Assembly: GCA_019693395.1 (NCBI GenBank)
Contig: JAAMXP010001161.1
Location: forward strand, 4,309-28,063
DNA length: 23,755 nucleotides
DNA from: Ettlia oleoabundans
Lineage: Eukaryota; Chlorophyta; Chlorophyceae; Chlamydomonadales
Reading direction: 5' to 3'
Under the pieces are notes generated by a model. It had not been told where the DNA came from and made no database searches. It saw only the letters and a program-made list of their open reading frames with translations. Made by a program: the position numbers and the translations under genes. Shown one piece after another: positions 10,997 through 20,000 of the stretch (the stretch's first letter is position 1; each line of letters starts with the position of its first letter).

Positions 10997-11653
10997 TTAG
11001 TCCTCCGCATTTTGCCAAGCCAGCTCATTCAAGGCACCAGCCCGGCCGGCGGCAGCTGGAGCGCGGCGGCGGTTCGCCTCGACAGACTTGATAAAGCTCT
11101 CGAGTTGATGGCGGTGCTCATCTGAGTGCTGCACAAGGGTAGCAATAGAAACTTTGGCGGGAGTTGAGTTTAGTTGGTCAACAACATTGTATGGACCAGA
11201 CACATCGGCAGTGCGCCTGCTCATACGGGCAGCAGGCTGGCGACTGGGCAACTCTAATGCGTCGGCAGTCCTAGGGACATGCGAGGCACTCGAGGGGCAT
11301 GGCAAACGCGGCTGCGGTACAGGCATTGGAGCATCAGGATGCTCCTGCCATGGCTGACCAGGTGGAGGCATAGCATCAGGCAGGAACTCAGGATCAAAAG
11401 GTGGCGGCTGCTTACCGCGCTTGGCGCCAAGTGCTGGGGCGGCGTCTTCAGCAGATCGCTTGACGTAGGCTTCTGGGGAATACCCATCATAGACCAGTTG
11501 GGTCATGTTGACCTGGTTGGTCTGCACAGAAGGAGGCGGGTTGTTAGGGCATTCAGAGGCACGGTGCCCTGCCTGGCCACAGCGGCAGCAGCGCATGGAA
11601 GGGCGTTCCCGGGCGGCAGGCCGTGGGCGCTGGTGGGCAGAGCCCTTGTCCAC
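10997..11653 (-). pseudogene. gag C-terminal part with CCHC zinc knuckle (nucleocapsid-like)
   Basis: A 218-codon frame with a perfect CX2CX4HX4C knuckle (CCRCGQAGHRASEC) at 11549-11590, preceded by a basic Arg/Pro stretch (RPRPAARERPS). A Pro/Ala/Arg-rich region follows, ending in a helical stretch (HRHQLESFIKSVEANRRR). Such knuckles bind genomic RNA in gag proteins. The frame has no ATG at its upstream end: coding similarity continues upstream in another frame (11503-11811), so a frameshift lies near 11650-11700. It ends at TAA, after which the protease continues in the same frame. Confidence 0.75.
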
Positions 11654-11659
11654 CGGTCG

Positions 11660-11811
11660 ACTGTGAGGGTCAGCTTATCCAGTTTCCTGCAAACATCATC
11701 AAACGTAGCAGACTGAGTCATGTTAGGCAGCTCTGGCTGATTGGCAAGATCAGTGGAGGCAAGGCGCTTGGCAACATCACCCCACTTTGGTCCCATAAAA
11801 GCAGTCGGCAT
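11660..11811 (-). pseudogene. gag middle segment in a third frame
   Basis: Minus-strand frame starting at an ATG that overlaps the previous stop (TAATG at 11809-11813). It contains a helical stretch around FDDVCRKLDKLTLTVDRW, after which coding character moves to the zinc-knuckle frame. It most likely bridges the gag core and the zinc-knuckle part. The TAATG overlap could be a reinitiation arrangement, but the decay elsewhere makes a mutation more likely. Confidence 0.45.
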
Positions 11812-11813
11812 TA

Positions 11814-12317
11814 ACGACTGGTCGTCTCAAAGTATTCAGCCTCACTTACGGCACCCTCAAACGTAGTAGTGTGTCTTGGAAACACGTTCTGTCTCAGGTT
11901 CTCCTGCAACCCACGCATGAAGAACCACAGTAACTGTGAGTCGGTGGAGCTCTTGTCAACTTTGGCACGGCGGGCCAGGGCACTCAAAGCATCAGCATAT
12001 TCACGGACCGATTCACCACGTTTTTGCACTCGAGCATTTAGCAAAGACAACAACTTAGCCTGGTCCATAGAAAACCTTTCAAGCAATTTACCCCTCAGCC
12101 CAGCTTTCCACTCAGTAAACTCCTAGGAGTAGCACCAGGCTTGAGCCTGACCCTCAAGATGAAGCATAGCATAAGAAAGCGTTTCTTCATCAGACCACCC
12201 AAACATCTTCTGAGCAATATCAAAGCCGTTAACAAAGGTTTCACAGTCCTGATCCTTTTCCCCAGCAAACTTGGGCAGCGGAACATGCGGTCTGGCACTC
12301 CCGACAGGCGACGGCAT
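11814..12317 (-). pseudogene. Ty3/gypsy-type gag core with in-frame TAG
   Basis: The frame opens at ATG 12317 with a short Pro-rich leader, then LPKFAGEKDQDCETFVNGF and the LHLEGQAQAW block typical of retrotransposon gag (family pattern: phi-x-L-x-G-x-A-x-x-W). A TAG at 12123-12125 interrupts it. The same frame continues with the second gag half (LLSLLNARVQKRGESVREY, WFFMRGLQENLR) and ends at TAA near 11811-11813. The two halves are the conserved 'Retrotrans_gag' fold that forms the particle shell. The single stop could be read through, but with two further frame breaks this is probably a decayed copy. Confidence 0.78.
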
Positions 12318-12603
12318 GGCGGCAGCGCAGGCGGCAGATTCAGCAATTACACAGGCGGCTCACTTACTTGATTCCGGTGGACGACAGAGTTCTCCGTTTA
12401 GCAGTAGACGTTGAAAAAGCGTTGACAAATGAAGTCCGGTTTCGAGCAGGCTCGGCTCTCGGATGAGATACAGTTTGGCTGTCACAACCGGCGGAAAGCC
12501 TGATTGGGTTGCGCACAGAAGCACATAGCGAGCCTCTGCACTACCGCAAGAGGGATTCTTCGAGGGTTGACGCCTCAAACAGGTAGGGATGAGTGATGTG
12601 CGC

Positions 12604-12622
12604 TAACGTGCTCAGCACGTTA
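12604..12622. other. 19-nt near-palindrome in the element leader
   Basis: TAACGTGCT and AGCACGTTA form a perfect 9-bp inverted repeat around a single C. It lies 14 bases inside the candidate primer-binding site and well before gag, in untranslated leader. On the RNA it could form a tight stem or an intermolecular duplex. Confidence 0.6.
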
Positions 12623-12635
12623 CAGAGGACTGTTC

Positions 12636-12651
12636 CCTGGTAGAGTCACCA
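12636..12651 (-). other. candidate primer-binding site
   Basis: The minus strand reads TGGTGACTCTACCAGG starting five bases inside the right LTR. It begins with the TGG expected of a site pairing to a tRNA 3' CCA end. The priming tRNA was not identified from the sequence. Confidence 0.5.
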
Positions 12652-12656
12652 AAAAT

Positions 12657-13010
12657 TGCGTGCCAAACAGAAATGGTCAGCACCAGCAGTGCAGAGCGGT
12701 TCTGTGCCGGCTGTAAGCCAAGCTGGCACGTGTAAGGGTTATTATTAGTATGTTACAGGGGCTGACGCACAAAGGAAGAGAGAGATAATCTATAGATGCG
12801 TTCAGCAGGGAGGCTTATATACCCGTCGGATACGAGAAGGTTCGACAGAGCGCTAGAACAGGCGCTAGATGATTCCAGAGGGGCGCTACATTGTTTTAGA
12901 CGGGGTGCCAGAGTATTCTGGATGCACTAAGGTTGATTCTGGATTCATGTAGAATAGAACGGGTCGATGCAAGGCGCAAGGCTGAAATTTGATGACGAAT
13001 GTGCACAACA
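12657..13010 (-). repeat. LTR copy, right (5' LTR of the gag-pro element)
   Basis: Direct repeat of 5988-6377, starting TGTTGTGCAC and ending GGCACGCA on the minus strand, with the primer-binding-site candidate just inside it. It contains a minus-strand TATATAAG at 12814-12821 and TGTAA at 12753-12757, the order U3 promoter then R polyadenylation. It lacks two short insertions present in the left copy. Its orientation matches the leftward gag frames. Confidence 0.87.
12814..12821 (-). promoter_or_regulatory. TATA box in right LTR
   Basis: The minus strand reads GGGTATATAAGCC at this place, a good TATA context, conserved in the left LTR. It would drive transcription leftward through the leader, gag and protease. 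Confidence 0.6.
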
Positions 13011-13069
13011 CTTTGACCAACAAAGTCGAGATCACTATGAATTCAGGGGCGGGGTTTTTGGAAATAACA

Positions 13070-13155
13070 GGAACCCATTCGTGGAGTAATAGGTATTACT
13101 GCAGGCCTCCCAACCCATTAGGTGAAATGGGTTCTCACTGCTCCATTACATATGT
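13070..13155. repeat. short inverted repeat with AATGGGTTC arms
   Basis: GAACCCATT near 13072 and AATGGGTTC near 13126 form a perfect 9-bp inverted repeat about 45 bp apart, followed by CTCCATTACAT. The same words recur in the block at 15470-15665. Confidence 0.45.
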
Positions 13156-15469
13156 TGTGTATATTTTTCGGTCCGTTTATTTACGTCGACGCACCTACGT
13201 TGATGCACGACCCCTATTTTGTATGAATCGACCACGCGTCTTAGCCCCCCTCTGCTCCTCTACTACTGGTAACTGATGAATATTCTCCCTTTGCTATGTG
13301 TTTAAGGCCTGATCGACCCTCTGTTAAAAGTCTCTTCTCCTTTCTCTACTCTTGGTCATTGCATGGTTCCTGTGTAATCGGTTGATCGATACAGCCACAC
13401 ACCCACAGTGCCGCACGAGTGCTAAGGGACAGCCAGGTATAGACCTGCTCTGCACTGCTTGGACAGCGCTGCGGCCAAGCTTCGTTCAGCACGCAAATTT
13501 TACTCAAGACATACTCTGTTACGTTCCATTCACTTAAATGGGGGCAGGAATGGGCGGTCTGGCAACCCATTGTTGGCTTGAATGGAAGCAACTCCCATGA
13601 AATGCTCCATTCCGTGACATATCTTCACATTCAGTTGGAATGGAAAGGCAGGCAACCCCATCGGTGCATCACTGCCCAAGCACTGTTTCCCGAAATTGAT
13701 TCGTGGGTAAGGGTCCTTTGTCCTGGCAGCCCTCACTATGAGGCTGGTTTTTTGTGCGGAGCATGCTTGCAACCTGTCCCCTACAGCTTGTTGGACAACG
13801 CTGCATGCTACCAACTCAAGAGAGCTTTGCACTGGCTGATGTTGCCCCAACCCAAGTGACCCTTCCTTGCGAGCTTGTTTCATGCATGATCCACAATTGC
13901 TGCCCGCCAGCCTCAGAAGGAAGTCGTGTTGAGTGTGGAGCATGCATCCAGGCCGATGCCTTGACTTGAGGTGACTTGATGCCGCCATGCCGACACTGCC
14001 GGACGGCCGGCTGTGCTGCATGCCCCCTGCCTGGCAATTCACCAGCCGCGGGCACCCCTTGAGGTGTCAGTGTTAAACTTTCAATGGTGCGCATGCGTCT
14101 TGCAATACCCAAAGGCCCTATCTACGCTGGCATGATTTTCCCTTCCTTGCCGCGCCGGGCGGCACAGCTGGGGAAGTGAGGCGGAGTCAAGGCAGCCGGC
14201 GCCAAACCCCGGAGGCATTTGTGCCTTGTGCGCCATTGGTTTGAGAGCGTATATGTACACGAGTGTTCATATCAGCTGGCATCCAGCCTGAGCCACCAGC
14301 GGATGCGCCCCTCTTCGCCCGCTAGTACAAAAGCGGTTATTATGCCGAGCGCAGGACCCACCGCGGCCGGCTTGTGCCACCGTGGACCGGGAATTGCACG
14401 TGACATATTTTTTGACGCGTCCGCGGCACAAAATGGGCTGCAACATTTGCTATCAAGTCAACAAATAGCATAAACAAAATGATCGGAACTCATTAGAGCC
14501 CGTTTCCGTCGCGATGTGCATACAGTGTTGTACCGCCTCCGCTCAGTTAGTACGAGAATGCCATCCGAGCGCACCCCATCATTTCTGCAACGGCGCAGTG
14601 GCTTAAATACGTGCCGGCATGGCGCCGCGCTCGCTCATCAGAGTCTGTTGGGCTGTTGCTCGCGCCGTTCGCTTATATCGGGCTGACGCACGCGCCGAGG
14701 GCGGTTAACAGTGATGGTGAGCGTGATGGTGACCTTGGGTTCGCCAAGGGTAACACTAGAGTGTGGTTTTCTACTGCCTTCCGCAAGCCCTGCTGGGGTT
14801 GGGTTGCCTTGGGTGGCTGGCCCAGATTGATCTGACCTTGAATTTTGCAGGGGCATGCCTGCCTTGTGGCAGCTGAGGCGATGCCTTCTTTGTCAGGTGC
14901 CGACTGCCAGCTTCCCTCTCTTGACAAGGTTGAGTCAAATCTTTCACGCAGCTTGATCATTCGTGTTTGCAGTGGCATACCATCGGGAGCCACTACAAAG
15001 GTAGCTCAACCAAGAGCAGTCAACAACTATTGATGCGGGAAGCTGCTTGTCAAGAACTTCTGCCAGCAAATTGGGCTGTGACATCTAGCCGTAACACCTT
15101 GCCGATGAGTGTTGACAACAAGAATATATTCTCCTGGCCGTGGCAGTTTTTAACCAGTTTTCAATCATGATCTCCCACAATTCATAATTATATCACACAC
15201 TGTCAAAGTGCTGCAACACTTTGGCATGTTGTGCAATGCATCCTTGCCATGCATGTTGTGTTGCCATGCATGCTGTGCCCATTGTGTGGCCATTTCCATG
15301 TAGTGACTGGTGGCAAGGTTTCTTGAACGTAAATATAAGGTGACTATCACAGTGAAACCAGTGAGCAAATGCTAAAGAGGTGGAAGAATTGAGCAAGCTA
15401 GCTATATTCCGGGGAATGGGAGAAGGAATGGAAATTGAAGGACATCGATAGTATGCCATTCCAGTAATA

Positions 15470-15665
15470 CGGCAGTAATGGGTACAAATGGATCACAAAT
15501 GGATCAGTTCCATTAACTTCCATTACCTTACCCGTAAAAGTTAAACAATGGATGGACGTGAAATGGGGTAATATACTCCATTCCGATGGAAATAAGTTTT
15601 GGGCCTGGGGGAACCCATTCACCTCTAATGGAACGAACTCCCTGCCATTAGTTCCCATTACTAAA
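15470..15665. repeat. imperfect foldback (MITE-like) block
   Basis: AGTAATGGGTACAAATGG near the left side and the complement of AGTAATGGGAACTAATGG near the right side match at 16 of 18 positions. Further inside, both arms carry GTTCCATTA in opposite orientation. The interior is rich in ATGGA/TCCAT words. It resembles a decayed foldback element; no target duplication was identified. Confidence 0.45.
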
Positions 15666-16071
15666 CCCCCTGAATTTATAGTGAGGAGAAGAAGGGCACT
15701 GGAACAAATGTACATCAGGTGCCTGCATGGCTCGGCAAAAATGCTTGATTCACACTGTCACCCTGGCGAAGGGCATGGGCAATCTAGCGGAGGGCAATAA
15801 CAGCAACCATAGGACCAAACATGCTGCCTGCCAGCGGAATACATTGCGCTGCAAAGGGGCAACGGCCAAACCCCAGGGCGGCACCAAAAGTGGCGCGAGT
15901 AGAGCACCACAGATAACTATGCGTGGGTTTTGCAACAGACCAAGGGGCAGCACAGGCGAGAAGTTGGCCATCACCAGCCGGACATCATGAGATTACATCA
16001 GGACACTCTTTTGTTGTGTGCCAAAACCGTGCCAGACACTGGACCCAGGCACGCATGTAAGTAGGGCATAG

Positions 16072-16419
16072 GTTAGCAAGCAAGGAGCATCATGTCGAGC
16101 AGGAGAAAGCGTACGTGTTCATTCCATGTGCTTGAGAGAGGCCGTACAAAGGGAGGCAATGCTGCAGGAACAGCAGCAACAGCAGGCATGGCAGCAAGTG
16201 CCACTGGTTGGCGGATCTTTGATACGGCCACCACCACTTTGAGGATCGATACTCACCCGGCAGCAGCAAAATGTTCCTGCCTTACTGATGCATGGAAAAG
16301 CAGCTGCTTCAGCAGCACTCCAGCAGCACATTCACTACGCCCATTTGCAGTCGTTGCTGGGTATGCAAGCAATGCTGGCAGAGCTTGTCACTGTGGTGCC
16401 CGCTGCCTCGCACTTTTGA
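16072..16419 (+). pseudogene. Gln/Ala-rich frame broken by one TGA
   Basis: One plus-strand frame runs from 16072 to the stop at 16417-16419 with a single TGA at 16240-16242. The first half has LQEQQQQQAWQQVPL, the second QQQNVPALLMHGKAAASAAL followed by a Leu/Met-rich helical stretch. The composition recalls disordered regions of transcription regulators, but no domain is recognisable. A strong donor (GTAAGT at 16055) sits just upstream after another Gln/His-rich open stretch (about 15914-16054). A spliced gene whose intron removes the TGA is therefore possible, although phases could not be matched. Confidence 0.25.
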
Positions 16420-17047
16420 CGGCCACAAGCCCGCAGTGAAGGGCTGCCCAAGGCGAAGCACATGTGATCGCACAAGCCCTGTGCGCGAGACGGCCGCTGA
16501 AGGCTGGAAGAACATCCTCGGCTCCTACCGAAGAGTAGTGGATGCACGCCGCGGTGCAAGACCCGCATCAGCGAAGGCCCAAAAGGAAATGTGGCTGGTG
16601 CTGTGCTGTGCTGTGCTGGCCTCCGCTTTTTTGCGTACCGCCTTGCAAATCTTCATCGTGCACCAACCACGATCGACAGGCATTGTACGCGAGATTGAAG
16701 TCTTGCCAAAATTACTATAAGTTCCTATAAGTTCCCGCTGCTCTCGGCTGACTCGTATGACCTCGCCTATGTGTGTTCCGTGTCTTCCCTTGTTTGTGAT
16801 AACCTCAGGACTGTAAATTAGGGGGACAGCATCAGGCGCTGGGCAGTGTTCACGAGTGTCTAAACCCCGGCGAGCTGCACGGCTATTTAACACGCGCAAG
16901 AGGCCAGCCAAATCAACCAAAAAACTGCCAGGCAGGCACTAGTGCCCTGCTATCGTGGAGGCAGGGTCCTGCGCTGCAAGCCTGTCACCGCCTTCCGCCT
17001 TTGTTACCGTGGCCTGCTTTAAGCCAGCCAACCAGATTACCAGCAGG

Positions 17048-20000
17048 ATGCGGGCGATAGTCAGGCACCAACAGCAAAATTCTCGTGCAATGTTCGGCAT
17101 AATGGCAGTCGCGATGGTGGTGGCTTGTGTGTTGCAGGCCCAGTTGCTGCTGCGGCATCGCACGGGGTGAGTGACCCCTGTACAGGCGTAAATACTTTAC
17201 CCGCGCCCCGTCATCTTGCCACGTGTGGGCCGCACAGCTGACCACCATATTTTCAGTGACAACAGTCTCAACCCAACGCTGGGTGCAGGTGCATTGCCAA
17301 TTTGGCTGAGGAAGGTGGGGGCGGCATGTTCGCTAGGGAGCGCCGCCACGGCCCAACCAGCGCCGGTGTTCCACCTGGAGACACTGTCATGAGCAGCCAA
17401 GGGGCGACTTCTCTCAATAGCTTACACGGGGCCAGCTTGGTGTTCATAACCTTTGGCAATTCCGTTTTCAAGGACTTCATCTCCAACTGGGTTCTCAGTG
17501 TGCAACGCCTACATCTGCCCTTTGTTGTGGGCGCACTGGATGCTGGCATTGTGGAGGTGTGTGTTCAAAACTCCTGGCCATATCTGGATGTGTCATCTCT
17601 GGTTCAGGGCAGCACCGCCTTCTTCCGGGCCAACTTTAAGATCTTCCGCAACATGGGCGCGACCAAGGTGGGCTGTCAGCTGGTGCGGTGGTGGCTCAAG
17701 CAGCACTATGCCGTGCTGTTGCAGCAGCGATACGGTGTCACATGGGATGACATGCTGCAATGCGCCACTACAGCATGTTGTGCTACATCAAGGATTTTCA
17801 ACTGTGCTTTGCTGGCATCGCACAGGTCCAATTGGTGCTGACGCTGCTGGAGGAGATGAACGTGGAAATGGTGGTTGTCAGTGATTCGGGTGCGTTTGGC
17901 AAAGTGTTTGAGCACAGGAAACATGGCAGGCCCAGTAGGCATTACCCAGCACACCCAAAATAGCTGAAAGCAAGGGTGCTTGCAAGGTGTGCCACAATAG
18001 TACCAAGGGGCAGATAGATCTGTGGCTGGAACTGGGGGATCTGCTGGGGGATTTGCTGCCACCTTCACAATAGCCCATTGGCCCACACCTGGTTGCTGCC
18101 AATTTTTTTTTGCAGACACCACTTGGTTAGGGGACCCCCTCCAGCACTTTAGAAGTCACCCCTCGTCTGACTTTTTTATCTCAACCGACTGCCTTTCACA
18201 CCATGTAGGGAAGGAAACAAGCGGCAGCCTCAGGGTTGTCTCAAGGCAGGGGTGCAAATGAATGCCTTTTCGACGCCCTGCAGCGCTCCACGCTTCAAGA
18301 TATGCATAATGCCTAGCACCCCTCTTATGCACGAGGCATGGTGGACACTTGTGCCGCCAGTAACAATGCAGGTGGAGGCTGAGTGGAAGGCCTTGCACAT
18401 GCAACCGCGGTGCGGCCACATTCCGGGCAATACCTGGGGCCGCGCCTTCAATACTGGTGTTTTTGCTGTGCGCAATGGGGAGGCTGGGCGCACGTTGCTG
18501 GGAAGGTGGCGTGACTTCCTGCTTAATCCTTCCAAGTCGACGGTGGTGGTGAGTGGTGGCGACAGCCATGCAGCTCGACACTCAATACCTTCGGCCTGCT
18601 TGTTCCTCGCGTCCCTGCTGCTGGGCCTGCAGGGCTTACAGACAACGCTATATGGGCCGTCGACCGTAATGTGATTACACTCGCAAACCCATATCGCAGC
18701 TGCCATGCGTTGGGGGTGTCCTTGTTTACTGGACCTAAACTGAAACACCCAAGGAATTTAGTATGTGCAATAAACTATTGTTGCTGAAGGGCTTACAATA
18801 GGCTGCCCGCTCTGTCATGCTGCTTGCAGACGAAGACCAATGTCACATTGGGCATTACAGATCAGCTGGCTCTGAACATGATCCTAGATGCTGCCATATC
18901 ACAGGGCCCTGTGGTAGCAGCTCCAGAGGATGAGAAGGTCTTGCTGCTCAGCTGGGCCCCAAACGACACCTTGCGTCTGCAGCCTCTGCCCGTTCTGCGT
19001 TTCCCTGGCGGCCACGTGGCCTTTGTGCAGCGCATTCCCTGGAGGTGGGTGGGCCAGCTTCGCTGCCTCGGACTAGCAGGAGTGAGCTGACAACTGGCTG
19101 AGGCGAGGGCTTGTGCTTTGAAGCACCGGTGGGGCTGGCCCAAGTTGTATTGCTCTCCAGTTGGGATTACCCAGGGTGCATTGCCGTTCATGCTTCTGAG
19201 AAGCTCAACACGACACACCTGACACGCAACTGATTCCGGCATGCTGCACAATGTTGTCGTAAAACCTGTTGGTGTGCATAGCTTGCCTGTCCTTGCAGGC
19301 ATGGTGTGGACCCATATGTCGTGCATGCCACTTTCCAGCGGTACCCAGTTGACAAGCACCAGTCTGGAAAGCGTGCAAGGTTCAGGTGGGTGCAGCGCAG
19401 GCGGGCGGAGGGCGGCAACCGAATGGAAGTGGCTGTCACATGTGAACTTTGTTTGAGTTTGCTGAGGAGCTTGCCCTAGACCATCGGATGGCAGAGGTGC
19501 ACTGAAAAGTGACAAGCAAGGACGGCGCTTGCAGTGTTTCAGCATGGTTTTTGGTGTGCGAAAGAAAGGGAACCTGAAACAGCCAGCGTGTCCACCTTTG
19601 TATCACAGATGGGACATCTGTGCAAGGGAGGCTGCTGGCCCATCTTGCATGCACTGCCTGGTTGGCAGGCAAGCAGCAAGTGAAACTGCCTACCTTGTGG
19701 CCAGTACTCCTCGCGTGTCCTTTCCTGATATTTGTGCTGAACAAACTAGTGCTGCACGGGCTTGGGATTTGCAGGGAGATGGGAATGTGGTTTCTGGATG
19801 ATTCTCCTTATTACTCGCCAGTGCCACCGGCACGATATCTCACCTACACAAATAATGTGCGGCAAGTGATAGAAGAGGTTGCCGCTTCTCCACAGTTTAA
19901 GGGTGCCATGCCCGTGCTTTACAAGCACATGGTCGCAATCAATTACCAACTATCCCTGTTCAGGTGTGCATGCACCCGGTGGCACGCAGTAGCCAAAGAG

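Larger units (their letters stand above)
5988..13010 (-). mobile_element. decayed Ty3/gypsy-like LTR retrotransposon segment lacking polymerase
   Basis: Two direct LTRs enclose minus-strand gag, zinc knuckle and retropepsin frames in the expected order after a candidate primer-binding site. The gag and protease frames carry stops and frameshifts. No reverse transcriptase (no YxDD box), RNase H or integrase core could be found in the remaining interior. What follows protease is a 484-codon ORF of unknown function and an intron-bearing gene. It is either one non-autonomous element with cargo, or a truncated element plus a separate solo LTR flanking a host gene. Assignment to the Ty3/gypsy class rests on the gag type and is moderate. 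Confidence 0.7.
13011..15914. other. repeat-rich intergenic DNA, no supportable gene
   Basis: No exon chain was found. Short frames (13530-14042, 13578-13859, 14219-14473, 14611-14835) overlap on both strands without a domain signature. The stretch contains several AATGGG/CCCATT-rich blocks (about 13070-13150, 13530-13660, 15470-15665) and a local duplication around 15246-15292 (TTGCCATGCATGTTGTG and TTGCCATGCATGCTGTG). Confidence 0.5.

Noticed and set aside
17668..17841. Continuation of the long GT77 exon frame past 17667
   Set aside because: Stopping at the GTGGGC donor and resuming at 17826 restores the family sequence leading to the DXD motif; the read-through is intron translation.
19529..19801. 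Exon starting at the CAG near 19534
   Set aside because: It would end in a stop within a few codons, whereas acceptor 19775 continues the family motif (GKRARFREMGMW).
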